Assembly (NCBI RefSeq): GCF_023078275.1
Contig: NC_062980.1
Span: forward strand, 12,046,783 to 12,110,782
Reading direction: 5' to 3'
Source of the DNA: Leguminivora glycinivorella
Lineage: Eukaryota > Arthropoda > Insecta > Lepidoptera > Tortricidae
DNA length: 64,000 bases
Every line of letters starts with the position of its first letter. The stretch's first letter is position 1. A program made the position numbers and the translations under genes. The notes beneath the pieces were generated by a model that did no database searches, was not told the DNA's origin, and saw only the letters and a program-made list of their open reading frames with translations. Positions 36,001 through 45,445 of this stretch are shown here, one piece after another.

Positions 36001-37606
36001 ATTCTGCAATTAACGAAATTATTTAATGCGAGCAAAGCAGCAGATAAAAGCTAGTTTAACATAATTTGACATGTTTGATGTAATATTAAGTAGGAAAATA
36101 GCTTACCCCTGCTCACTTCCAGTTAAGAGATAAAAGAAATACACCTTTTTTAATTGGTAATTGGGGCTCCATTAAAATGTACGTTTCACTATACAGTAAC
36201 TGAAACATTCAGTTCCAAAGTAATTCCAAGGTAAAAATAAAAAAAAAGTTTCAAGGTAAATAAAAACAAGTGAATTAAGTTGTGTCCACTATCGCGAAGC
36301 TGTAGGAATGTGTTATCGCCAATATGGTAAAACAGACTAAGGTACCTTTAAATTATTGATAGTATCAGCCATATGTTGCTTGATGTCTGCATCTGTAGCC
36401 GGCCCAGTCTTCAGTGACAAATGAACTAAACGCCTGAACTCATTGTGCTCCACAATTTCAAAATAAAATTGGACTGGATTTGTCTGTTGCACAATCAGGA
36501 ACCTGAAAGATAAAGATACAAATTAAAATTCCATTCCGTTTTGAATTCAACCAGTAGACATCAAATACTGAGTTGGAACAAGCCCAAGACGGTGGCTCAA
36601 GATAGAAAGGTGTGGAAGGATCTTGTGGAGGCCCTATACACCTATGGGGTGCCCTAGGACAATCAACAACAACATATCAAATACCTACATACTAGTGTTA
36701 CTACTTTCAATTTTACTAATTTAATACACTTGATATATATATGTGTGTGCTTCAACAAATTTTTTGAGAATAATACCTTGAAGTATAATACCAACACAGT
36801 ATTCTACATAGAGATGCAATATGGAAAAAAATTCAATACATAATTGAAAAGGATGACACGCAAAATCGGAACACAAAATGTATATGTCTAATTTTTCTTG
36901 TTATGTCATAATGCAAGTCTGTAATCATGTTTACAAATAAATAATGCAAGTCTAAATGACAACCAGTCTGGCCTAGCACGTAGTGACCCTGCCTGCTACA
37001 CTGCGGTCTCGGGTTCAAATCTCGGTAAGGGCATTTATTTGTGTGATGAGCACATATATTTGTGCCTAGTCATGGATGTTTTCTATGTAAATAAGTATTT
37101 GCATATTATATACATCGTTGTCTGAGTACCTGCAACACAAGCCTTCTTGAGCTTACCGTGGGACTCAGTCAATCTGTGTAAGAATGTTCTATAATACCTA
37201 TATATTTATACTTATTTAAATATGGCTTACATATTGTTTGATGCACATTGTTGAAGGAGCCTAACTAGCTGCGACGGGAAATTATCGAAATCTATCAACA
37301 GGCCTTGCTGTTTCTTCAGATCCTCGTAGTCGCACCTCGAAACATTGAGAATGCATAGAAACGTAGGATCATCTTCGTCGGAAAGAGATATTCGCTGTAA
37401 TGAAACAAAGATTTAACGATCTAAATATAACTGTACCTACACAAAGCATATTTAATGGTAAAGTTTGATAAAATATTTAATTTACATACCAAGCTATCAC
37501 TGCCGAAAATCTTCATGATAGTAACAGTAACATCTCTTTTACTGTCTTCAAATCCTCGTTTAAAAGTAATATAGTATTTTCCTTTATGGAATGTCTTGCA
37601 TTCCAT
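30040..37606 (-). CDS. Sas-6: Spindle assembly abnormal protein 6 (SAS-6), complete, 12 exons
   Basis: Coding exons: 37606-37490, 37394-37231, 36502-36346, 33642-33457, 33217-33060, 32622-32463, 32359-32291, 31629-31486, 31393-31186, 30882-30702, 30357-30245 and 30173-30040. All introns are GT-AG, phases match, and the total is 1791 nt, 596 aa. SAS-6 forms the ninefold cartwheel hub of the centriole. The globular head is about residues 1-130, with QQGLLIDFDNFPSQLVRLLQQC and EFRRLVHLSLK; F116 corresponds to the conserved Phe inserted in the head-to-head contact. A coiled coil of about 320 residues (roughly 135-460) mediates parallel dimerisation and ends at NNNMVIQWLHKKM. The Ser/Pro-rich tail keeps the LDPKYL motif (535-540). 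It is slightly shorter than the human protein (657 aa). It is head to head with Mesd. Introns hold many mobile elements. Confidence 0.95.
30429..30615. mobile_element. Harbinger-like foldback MITE in SAS-6 intron 10
   Basis: TTA flanks both sides (30426-30428, 30616-30618). The inverted arms AGCGGAGCGCAATGATAGCG / CGCTATCATTGCGCTCCGCT and CCGGACGAAC / GTTCGTCCG make a strong G+C-rich hairpin. The outermost ends are less well paired than the inner arms. Confidence 0.7.
31689..32003. mobile_element. Harbinger-like long foldback MITE in SAS-6 intron 7
   Basis: A TTA target duplication at 31686-31688 and 32004-32006 flanks termini GGGACCGTCCCCACTCAGGC and its inverse. Each arm is about 115 bp and nearly perfect (ACGGACGTCAGCGCCACGCC ... 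GTATAGGAAGGACG), with a short G+C-rich middle. It lies between coding exons 7 and 8 of SAS-6. Confidence 0.85.
32680..32870. repeat. Dispersed repeat, copy 1 (CCCGCGGCTTCGCTCGCGTT ... AATATTAGTATGGAT)
   Basis: From CTAGCTTTTGCCCGCGGCTT through CGTTTTGCCGTGAAAGACGG to ACTTTCCCATTTGTAATATT. Its inverse-complement relative in the same gene (33765-33784 plus 35857-36055) is interrupted by the 33785-35856 element. This copy therefore shows the uninterrupted sequence. The type is common in Lepidoptera. Confidence 0.8.
33785..35856. mobile_element. 2.07-kb DNA transposon with perfect 31-bp terminal inverted repeats
   Basis: The left terminus 33785-33815 begins GGATGGTGATAAGCAATAAT and is exactly inverted at 35826-35856. 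AAAT is duplicated on both sides (33781-33784, 35857-35860). The related uninterrupted repeat at 32680-32870 has a single copy of that target. The interior has no coding frame and is A+T-rich, with recurrent CATGACTTA / TAAGTCATG-type motifs. It is a non-autonomous element of uncertain superfamily in SAS-6 intron 3. It carries a nested SINE. Confidence 0.85.
34228..34472 (-). mobile_element. tRNA-derived SINE, copy C (full length)
   Basis: The minus strand starts GACGACCGGTCTGGCGCAGT, has the B box GGTTCGAATCC and ends near AATGTCCTATAATATTTATT. It is the most complete copy in the window and lies inside the 33785-35856 transposon. Confidence 0.9.
36580..36674 (+). mobile_element. LINE 3' end with CAA tail
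   Basis: The frame reads AQDRKVWKDLVEALYTYGVP and a TAG at 36655, then ACAATCAACAACAACA. The 46206-46275 piece (minus strand) encodes SALCTYGVS with a stop and a longer CAA repeat. This is the extreme C-terminus of a non-LTR reverse transcriptase with its tail. Confidence 0.75.
36957..37205 (+). mobile_element. tRNA-derived SINE, copy D
   Basis: The head is degenerate (GACAACCAGTCTGGCCTAGC) and the B box altered (GGTTCAAATCTC). The body is otherwise as in the other copies, ending near AAGAATGTTCTATAATACC. It lies in SAS-6 intron 2. Confidence 0.85.
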
Positions 37607-38704
37607 TTTAAAATATCGAAATCACGATTAAAACACGAAATAATATTGAAATGAAATAAACAAAATAAACGGTTTTGTTGACAATTCCGTTGCTGTCAAG
37701 CTTTTTTTTCTAGTCCACAGATGAAGTATACTAGTGTTGTCATAAATGCGCCAAGTAGAACAGGACAAAAAGCTTCGCCAAGTTTTCACTAATTTTAGAC
37801 GAACAATTCTACCAACATAACACACACTATTATATTAGATGATATTTTTGTTATGGCAACACTTTTGAAAAGTTTTGACATTTAGGCTTCCCACAGACAG
37901 TCTTAAAAATTCATAATCTTAAAAAAAACTTGTATGCAATCTGACAGTTCAAACCAAAGACCTTTACAGGGGACAGCTCAATCACATTTTTTGCCATACG
38001 AAATTAAACCTTATTACTGAAACAGAAAGTCGATCGTATCAGACTAGCGAAAACGGTCCACATGAGAGGGCATTGTTTGGGCTGGTGTCCCTCTCGCACG
38101 TGTTGCCAGTGTTAATGAGGTTCCCATATTAGTAGTATTTTTATCTGTATATTACCTGACTTTATAACTTCTTATTTTATTTTAATGTTATATTCAAACT
38201 AGGGTTTCGATACATTTCAAAAAATTTGAAAATAATTGTAATGTGATTTTTTTGATGCCTGTAAATCAAAGATTTGTATAATTAAAAAATACTTTCAATT
38301 GGGTGTTAGTAGATTTAGTAGTAACTTTGAAAATTGACTGGTATCCCCAATTTATGACAGTGATGACGTCACTGAATAATGTTGACATTGCCAGCAAGTG
38401 CGAGAAGGACACCAGCCCAAACAATTACCTCTCATGTGGACACACTTTTTGACCTAATTAAACAATCTAGTTTAATAATTCTAAATCTATGGTTCAAACT
38501 GACACTGACAGATTTGAACTGTCAGATTGCATACAAGTTTTCTTTAAGATTATGAATTTTTAAGACTGTCTTTGGGAAGCCTTATTTTCATTCATTTCAT
38601 TCGTTCAGTGAATGTACTTACCAAGTACTTACGTGTTGTTTAGCATTAGCAGACGACCAGTTGCCGCCTACTATTTTTTTATATTGTTCGCGTTTTCAGT
38701 AATA
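37607..38704. promoter_or_regulatory. Head-to-head promoter region of SAS-6 and Mesd
   Basis: Only 1098 bp separates the two start codons, and 697 bp of it is a MITE (37885-38581). Without it the interval would be about 400 bp, suggesting a shared bidirectional promoter. The DNA next to each gene is 278 bp (SAS-6 side) and about 120 bp (Mesd side). No core promoter motif was assigned. Confidence 0.55.
37885..38581. mobile_element. Harbinger-like MITE between SAS-6 and Mesd
   Basis: TTA at 37882-37884 and 38582-38584 flanks termini GGCTTCCCACAGACAGTCTT and, inverted, GGCTTCCCAAAGACAGTCTT. The arms match for about 70 bp through ATGCAATCTGACAGTTCAAA. A second inverted pair further in (CCACATGAGAGG...TTTGGGCTGGTGTCC / GGACACCAGCCCAAACAATT...CTCATGTGG, 38058-38100 and 38408-38444) suggests most of the element folds back. 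Non-coding. Confidence 0.88.
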
Positions 38705-39697
38705 ATGGCTAAACTACTATTTATATTACTTGCGATATGCATATCTGCTGTTATTTCTAAGAAATCCGAAAATAAACCAGATTGGGCAAAGAAGGATATC
38801 ACAGATTTTACCGAAGCTGACATGGAAAGGTATTTATTACAGTTATATTCTTAACTAATTCCATATTCCTGACATAATTATGTTTATTTACATCTTCATT
38901 ACAGACTGTTAGACCAGTGGGAAGAAGATGAAGAGCCCCTCCCAGAAGATGAGTTACCAGAACACCTTCGAAAGCCACCGGCAATAGACATAACCAAAAT
39001 GGATATGTCGAATCCAGAAGCTGTGTTGGAAGCTACAAAGAAAGGACAGACGCTCATGATGTTTGTTACAGTGGCTAACAACCCCTCAAGAGCGCGCACA
39101 GACGAATTGACAAAAATTTGGCAAACAGGTCTCTGGAGTAATCACATACAGGCAGAGAGGCGAGTATACAGCTACTATTTATCTAACCGTTTTTCTCCTT
39201 ATTTTATCTGGTAAACCCTAGCGCCGATGCCAATTCTTGATTGGTTGCCAAGCTGACCCCAGGGTTCCAAAAAACCATGACTATTCATATTCCAGGAAGA
39301 TAACAAATAGTGGGTAAACTTTGCTAGTGACACTAACTTAAAATTAATAAATATTATAGGACATTCTTACACAGATTGGATATATAATATACAAATACTT
39401 ATATATATAGAAAACATCCATGACTCAGGAACAAATATCTGTTCTTGTCACACAAATAAATGCCCTTACCGGGATTCAAAATTTAGATTTCTTCACTAAC
39501 CTATCCATTTATCTCATTTTAGGTACCTCATTGCTGATGACAGAGCCATTTTCATGTTCAAAGATGGCTCTCAGGCGTGGACAGCTAAGAAGTTCCTATT
39601 GGAACAAGAAGAGCTGAAAGATGTGCAGTTGGAGAGCCAAACATATCAGGGCACCAAGGCTGATGTCAGAAATACTGCTTTGAGGGATGAATTATAA
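38705..39697 (+). CDS. boca: LRP chaperone Mesd (boca), complete, 3 exons
   Basis: Coding exons are 38705-38829, 38905-39159 and 39523-39697: 555 nt, 184 aa. The start MAKLLFILLAICISAVISKK is a typical signal peptide. An upstream in-frame ATG at 38612 would bury it and is less likely. The core carries KPDWAKKDITDFTEADMERL, ATKKGQTLMMFVTV, LWSNHIQAERYLIADDRAI and MFKDGSQAW, all Mesd landmarks. The C-terminus RDEL is an ER retrieval signal. Mesd helps LDL-receptor family YWTD propellers fold in the ER; in flies boca is needed for Arrow and Yolkless trafficking. Intron 2 (39160-39522) starts GCGAGT, not GT, and is the only way to keep frame. A SINE fragment lies in that intron. Confidence 0.94.
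39345..39478 (-). mobile_element. tRNA-derived SINE, copy E, internally deleted
   Basis: It keeps the 3' end (AATATTATAGGACATTCTTA inverse) and the middle with CATCCATGACTCAGGAACAA, and ends at CCCTTACCGGGATTC. It lacks the A-box half of the head and about 50 bp around the conserved CCCACGGTAAGCTC. Located in Mesd intron 2. Confidence 0.85.
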
Positions 39698-39809
39698 GAT
39701 GTGATAGGTTAAAATCTATTCTTCCATCATAAGGGTGCATTTACTAATCAACCATTGGCAGATGTATTCAGTGGTTAATTCAGTATGAAGATGCAATTGT
39801 AATTATCAA

Positions 39810-40256
39810 TAGGCTTGTGCCGTTTCGTTCGTTGATCGGAGCGCTCCGATCTCGTTCAGTCGCTCCCACGAACTAGTTCGCTCTTTTAGGTCTTTTGCTC
39901 ATTTAGTTCAGACAGACCAGCGACCGTTGCGGTCGGAAAGATCAGAACGAATGGGACCGAATAGTGTCAAAATGATACGAATAGTCCACAGATAGTAACA
40001 TTCCGGGCCGAAAGGTTGTAAGTAACCGAAGTTTAATATGAAAACTTGACTTTTTTGTTGCTCTGCTAAGTAGCTCTCACTCTCGGTCGGCGCAGTCACA
40101 CATTCGTTCTCGATCCAAACCGCTCGCGTTCGCCGATCCTGTACTGAACTAAATGAGCAAAGACCGATTCTCAGACCACGGAAAGATTCAGTTCATTTCA
40201 GTCATTGATGGGATTTTATTCCTAACAGTTCATAGTTCGTGAACGACACAAGCCTA
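39810..40256. mobile_element. hAT-like MITE family B, copy 1 (447 bp)
   Basis: The ends TAGGCTTGTGCCGTT and, inverted, TAGGCTTGTGTCGTT are bounded by 8-bp duplications ATTATCAA (39802-39809, 40257-40264). The interior shares TCTTTTGCTCATTTAGTTCA, TAGTCCACAGATAGTAACAT and TTTTTTGTTGCTCTGCTA with the copy at 43608-43926. It lies in the 3' flank of Mesd. Confidence 0.9.
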
Positions 40257-40376
40257 ATTATCAATATGGAGAGTATGTGAAGTGCTTTTATTGCTTGTGG
40301 ATCCATACCTCGTTTAAAGTGTAAAAGTTCCATGCATATTTTTTTAATGAGACATTGCAGATATAGGAATAATAAA

Positions 40377-40756
40377 CAGTGATCAGTTTTTTGGATTCGA
40401 CATGGGGTGAACGACCTCAATCATTATGTTAGTATGGATATGCCCCGGGAATCCGGGCTTAATGTTGTTAGAAAAGGCAAAAAAATATGTACAATGTCCA
40501 CAATGCCAAATGGTTTTATTGCTCAACCAAAAATATAAAGCAACAACATTAACATTATAAGATGTAAGGTAATACTTTGTGGAGGTTCTAATATATTTTG
40601 CTTAATAGAGTGTAGAGATTAGCAAAAGAATAGAAGTTTTTGTCTCAACTGGTTGCCATGTAAGAGTAAAAAGTTCCTTAGAGATAATTTCGTCGTATCA
40701 ATATTAACTTTTCTACTTGATATCCCGCGAGGGTGAATCCAAAAAACCGATCACTG
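40377..40756. mobile_element. hAT-like non-autonomous transposon, family A, short copy
   Basis: The termini CAGTGATCAGTTTTTTGGAT and inverted CAGTGATCGGTTTTTTGGAT are flanked by a perfect 8-bp duplication ATAATAAA (40369-40376, 40757-40764). Internal TTATGTTAGTATGGATATGC and CTACTTGATATCCCG are shared with the 940-bp copy at 10149-11088. Confidence 0.9.
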
Positions 40757-41152
40757 ATAATAAAGCAGCCTAAGATAAAAGTGCTTCCCACACAATTTTT
40801 ATTTTACAAGAGTAATCACATTCACTTTTACTTGTGTTACATAATATAAATTATGTAGATGTCATCTTTTTGTATAATCACTGGATTTGTGTGCCATTCA
40901 CATTTAACCTTTTGTAACATCAACAAAATAATAATCTATAGGCATGTGTAGCATTGTCAACTACTTGCATTTCAATAAGGTTTCATGTAATTTAATATGG
41001 AATTAAATTTGAGTTTCACTAAAATGCAGAGCTCAAAAGATAAAACATCCGTTTATAAAATAAGTCTTAAATGTAGAACAATTGATCTGTAAATTATTGA
41101 ATGAACTGAGATATTTAAGAATAAATGTTATTTCTTACATTTCCTGTTTTTT

Positions 41153-41692
41153 TAGGGTTCCGTAGTCAACTAGGAACCCTTATAGTTTCGCCATGTCTGT
41201 CTGTCCGTCCGTCCGTCCGTCCGTCCGCGGATAATCTCAGTAACCGTTAGCTCTAGAAAGCTGAAACTTGGTACCAATATGTATATCAATCACGCCAACA
41301 AAGTGCAAAAATAAAAAATGGAAAAAAATGTTTTATTAGGGTACCCCCTACATGTAAAGTGGGGGCTGATATTTTTTTTCATTCCAACCCTGTGATACAT
41401 TGTTGGATAGGTATTTAAAAATTAATAAGGGTTTACTAAGACCGTTTTTTGATAATATTAATATTTTCGGAAATAATCGCTCCTAAAGGAAAAAAAAGGT
41501 GCGTCCCCCCCCTCTAACTTTTGAACCATATGTTTAAAAAATATGAAAAAAATCACAAAAGTAGAACTTTATAAAGACTTTCTAGGAAAATTGTTTTGAA
41601 CTTGATAGGTTCAGTAGTTTTTGAGAAAAATACGGAAAACTACGGAACCCTACACTGAGCGTGGCCGGACACGCTCTTGGCCGGTTTTTTTT
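41153..41692 (-). repeat. GGTTCCGTAGT repeat, copy 2
   Basis: Inverse complement of 22413-22933, with a short (GTCC)n tract (41205-41226) and the TTAGCTCTAGAAAGCTGAAA segment that copy 1 lacks. It ends in CACGCTCTTGGCCGGTTTTT. Confidence 0.85.
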
Positions 41693-42010
41693 CATATGAA
41701 TTCCTTAATTATAAGCTAGGTCACCACATGCCCTACTGCCGATAGCATACTCACGATATGCCCTATTCGAGGCTGGTTGTTTGACCGAGCAAAATTTTCA
41801 TGCTGCCTCGGCCGAGGCACGTGAGAGCACATATGTACTCGTATTTTTGCCTCGCCTTATGTGAACCCAGAACCCATTCATTTATTTCTTCTAAGAGATA
41901 AGATAGTGTTTAAGAAAAACAACACATACATGATAACTTGCTTTTTTTATTACAAAAATAACTGGCCGTTCAACAGCATATGGGATACAGAAAGTATATG
42001 ATTACCTAAA

Positions 42011-45000
42011 TTAAAAAGCATCAGTAGCTCGGAAATGTTCTTCATCAATAGTGGAGTAGATGTGGCCTTCACCGCACATCCATTCCAGAATGTTTCTGTA
42101 ATAAAAATGAGAAAATAAATTTTCTGAATATGCATAAAAAATTTGCTGACAGTTAAATAGGTATGATTGCGCGCGTATGATAACAACGGGCAACAAATGG
42201 GTTGGACAAAGTTCCTATTTAGGAGCTCAGTTCTTGTGCTAAGCTTCAGCAATTATCATAAATAAAGGGGGTCCTCCACTCCAAACCATAATATACAACT
42301 AAAGGCTGCGATTGTTTTGGAATTGATCCGACTGGTTTTAACACTTGTACTTGTATAGACAAATTATGATGAGTATGAATTCTCATGGTGCAAAAACTTA
42401 CTCGAATTCAACCTGCGGCATGCGTTCCTTCAGCGACGCATACATGTCCTGCTTGCTGATACCCTGTTCCTGTGTGGAGGCCCGGATGAGGTTGAACACC
42501 ATCATCTGGCGCGGGTTCAGACCGTTGACGGAGCCCCCACTGTCTGACATGCCCACCATTGAGTTGGCGGGCAGACCTCCGTTGAATGTAGAGTTGGTGT
42601 TTGCAACAGGTTTTTCCTGGATAAACAGAGTATTTTAGAAATAGCTGCATGAAAGAGGCATATGTTCAGCAGTGGATGCAAATATGCTGAGAAGAAGAAG
42701 AAGCTCATCTTCATTGTTTGCTTCTAGATTTTCTGATTTTAATTCTTCCACAAGAATTTTACTTAGACTGGTTGAATTTTGTTTTCATTGTATCTTCAAC
42801 TGAATTTTATTTTGTGAGGTACTTGCTTATGCTTATTACAATGAGCAAACCACAGAACTTAATTTAGATAGAAGAAACAAATTCATATATTTGTATAGGG
42901 GCCGAGCGTGTCAAATTTTGTACTGAAGTTGATTCTTGCCTGTAATTTTAAATATGTCTCAGGCTCTTGATTGTTCATAATTTTTGTGTTGTTGCAATTG
43001 AATATCACGTAACGAGGCATTTTTTATGTTTTGGTTGACTTCAACTTACAAAAATTGACGCCCGAAAGCTACAAGCTGCGAGTAAAGACGGACAACTCAG
43101 TGGATTTCACTGAGTTCATTTGACACGCTAAGTAGATACGTTTGCTTGATCTATGGTATATATGACATCTGTGGAGCAAACTATTAAAGACCAAGTTCAT
43201 ATCATGGTAGCTGCTTGTTTGGTAGTAAGCTGTCGCCAGAGTCTATGGACGCCTGCTACTTGACTTACCTTCTTTGATTCTGCTTCCATTTTCACCTTAT
43301 TATTAATACATTGTAAATAATGGAATGTGATTGCATTGACATCTGTAATGGGCATTATTTTGAAAATCATCACAACTTTTTTGCCTTTATTGGTTTTCAC
43401 ATTGCCATAAATTTGGATGTAGTCATTTACATTGACTTTGGGTGAAGACTTATCCTGGAACAGATACAAAGTAAAAATTAAATAAGTACTAGGTAAGCAA
43501 TAAGGTGAGGGAAATGCTTAGACACACAACAGCTTTGTTAAGACAAGTTAGGACAAGTTCAAACTGTTGGGTTCCTAACATTATTAAAAGAGGCCTGGCC
43601 ATCTCATTAGGACGTCCGTCGTAAATCGTAGACCGCGACCTATCTCTTTTAGTGTCTTTTGCTCATTTAGTTCACAAACCACATCCAGAGAATGCCAGAT
43701 TTCAATCGGACGTCCGTGCGCTAGTCCACAGATAGTAACATTCCGCGTCCGTCGACCGATAGTTTATGAAAACGGACTTTTTTGTTGCTCTGCTATTAGC
43801 TCTCATTGTCCAGTCATTCCCTCGATCCAAACCGCGGCTCGATCCTATACTGAACGAGCACGTTCTCAGACGTCATTGATGGGATTTTATTCCTAACAGT
43901 TCATAGTTCGTGAAGAGACAAGCCTACATCTCATTTTTTGAGGACAACAGGGGGTGTGGCTAAATAAGTTTAGGTAGCTGTGAGTTAGGAGATAAACATA
44001 TAGAAAGTCCCCAGCTAAACTTTTTAACCTCTTGCATGCTGTATTTTTTTCATATTGTTTACTCAAACGCGGATCCAGCTTCGTGCCCAGGGGGGGTCAC
44101 GTGGTAAAGGCCCGGGGCCCCAGGGGGGGTCACGTGGTCTATTTGTATGGCCAACTTAAGCTCCAGGGGGGGGTCATGACCCCCATGACCCCCCCCCCTG
44201 GATCCGCGCATGTGTTTACTCCTAAGCAGATCCGCATTCCGGCATACGAGAAGTTAAGCAAGGGAGGAGGAGGGTTTAAAGATCCCATTGTTCAGTATGA
44301 CGCGAAATAAACTTACATCCTCATCCATAGCTTCCTGGTCCAACCAGAGTACAGCTCTCATCCTGCCCGTCACATCCTGGATTGTGTAAGTAATTTTGGT
44401 GCTCTGCATCCGAATGTTCCTGACTCTCGCTACCAGGGATACAATTTGTATTTCTGTGCCCCATATCTTTACACCGTCGTCACCACAGTGGAGTGCTTGG
44501 CGGATTACAATGGGTGCTGTACGAGATGCTCTTCGACCCTGAAATGATATAAGTAGTGATTTTAAGCCATCAAGAAAAAATTGTTAAGAAAAATGCAGAA
44601 GTTGAATAAATCATTTGATCAGGGTTTTATCTAAATATGTAAACATTTTTAGTTCTCATTACGATTTGAAGAGTTGTGTGAATCTGGGAGATTATGTTGC
44701 CTAGTTCAAACAAAGAACAGAAACAGATCCTTTCTGTATTTATTTTGCCAAAATGAAAAGCATAAGTTGTTTTAACAAACCATGATTTCAAAACATAACA
44801 CTTGCACAATAAAGGTTTACTGTAGTTTCAGTTTAGTTAGTTTTATTTCAAGTGCACACAACAGTTCCTTATCTTAGTTACTAATTTACTATTATTAGTT
44901 AATAATTTTAACCTTAGCAATTACAAAATAAGCTTCTGATTCATTTGACATTTGTTTTGAAAGGATTACTAGGACATTCCAGGTTGTCTGCCTTATTTAA

Positions 45001-45445
45001 GAACAGTCAAGTAATTTATAATAATGGAATAAAAACGTAGCATCAGCGTGATATAATTGATATCCAATTTGAATCTCCATACAAAATAGATTATTGAAGC
45101 GGCAATAAATAAGGCAAGTTTCTTCCCATATTTAATTAAGGTGTACACAGTTGTTGACCTAAGGACATGCTTTAAACAAAAACATTCATTGGCTGTTGAG
45201 TAAAAACATATAGCTTAAATTAGTTTTACAATAAATTGAGTAATGTCTCATGAGAATTGCAACATGATACATACCGTTTTTTGAGGCTGGTTTGGGGTGT
45301 TTGCATTGCCAAACTGGTTAGGAGAATTGAAAAATCCGCCCCCGGCCGCTGATTGGTCTAAAAAAGCATTTGTTTTATTAGGATGTTATTATAACCTTCA
45401 AAAGTACGTCTTCAATTATTGTAAAAAGTACGTACCGTTCCACAT
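42011..45445 (-). CDS. RPA2: Replication protein A 32 kDa subunit (RPA2), complete, 6 exons
   Basis: Coding exons: 45445-45436, 45357-45275, 44538-44317, 43454-43269, 42616-42402 and 42095-42011; 801 nt, 266 aa, with all junctions GT-AG and in phase. Exon 1 codes only MWN plus one base, as in other RPA2 proteins that start MWN. A Gly/Asn-rich N-terminus (QSAAGGGFFNSPNQFGN) is followed by the OB fold, about residues 40-165 (ITYTIQDVTGRMRAVLWLD; VNDYIQIYGNVKTNKGKK; FKIMPITDVNAITFHYL). A linker leads to the C-terminal winged helix, about 205-266 (QEQGISKQDMYASL; GEGHIYSTIDEEHFRATDAF), a docking site for repair factors. RPA2 joins RPA1 and RPA3 to coat single-stranded DNA in replication, repair and checkpoint signalling. 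A poly(A) signal (inverted TTTATT at 41946-41951) lies 60 bp past the stop. It is head to head with spinster. Confidence 0.95.
42649..42705. repeat. Fragment of a LINE 3' tail
   Basis: GAGGCATATGTTCAGCAGTG followed by GCTGAGAAGAAGAAGAAG resembles the common lepidopteran LINE ending. It is short, so the assignment is weak. It lies in RPA2 intron 4. Confidence 0.4.
43608..43926. mobile_element. hAT-like MITE family B, copy 2 (319 bp)
   Basis: It starts TAGGACGTCCG and ends GACAAGCCTA, with a perfect 8-bp duplication CATCTCAT (43600-43607, 43927-43934). It shares long internal blocks with 39810-40256 and has several small deletions relative to it. Located in RPA2 intron 3. Confidence 0.9.
44065..44213. 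mobile_element. 149-bp G-rich mini-element in RPA2 intron 3
   Basis: An 8-bp duplication GTTTACTC (44057-44064 and 44214-44221) flanks it. The inverted ends include GCGGATCCAG / CTGGATCCGC. The body has several runs of seven or more G (AGGGGGGGTCACGTGG twice) and then a near-palindrome of G and C runs, so quadruplex or hairpin formation is plausible. Confidence 0.85.

Larger units (their letters stand above)
33765..36055. repeat. Dispersed repeat, copy 2, split by a 2.07-kb transposon
   Basis: CCATACTAATATCATAAAT ends at 33784 and the repeat continues at 35857 with AAATGGGAAAGTGTGTGTC, CTTTCACGGCAAAACGAC and so on to about 36055. It is the inverse complement of 32680-32870. Confidence 0.8.

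Noticed and set aside
38612..38704. Upstream ATG start for Mesd
   Set aside because: It would place 31 residues before a perfect signal peptide; the ATG at 38705 fits family length and targeting.
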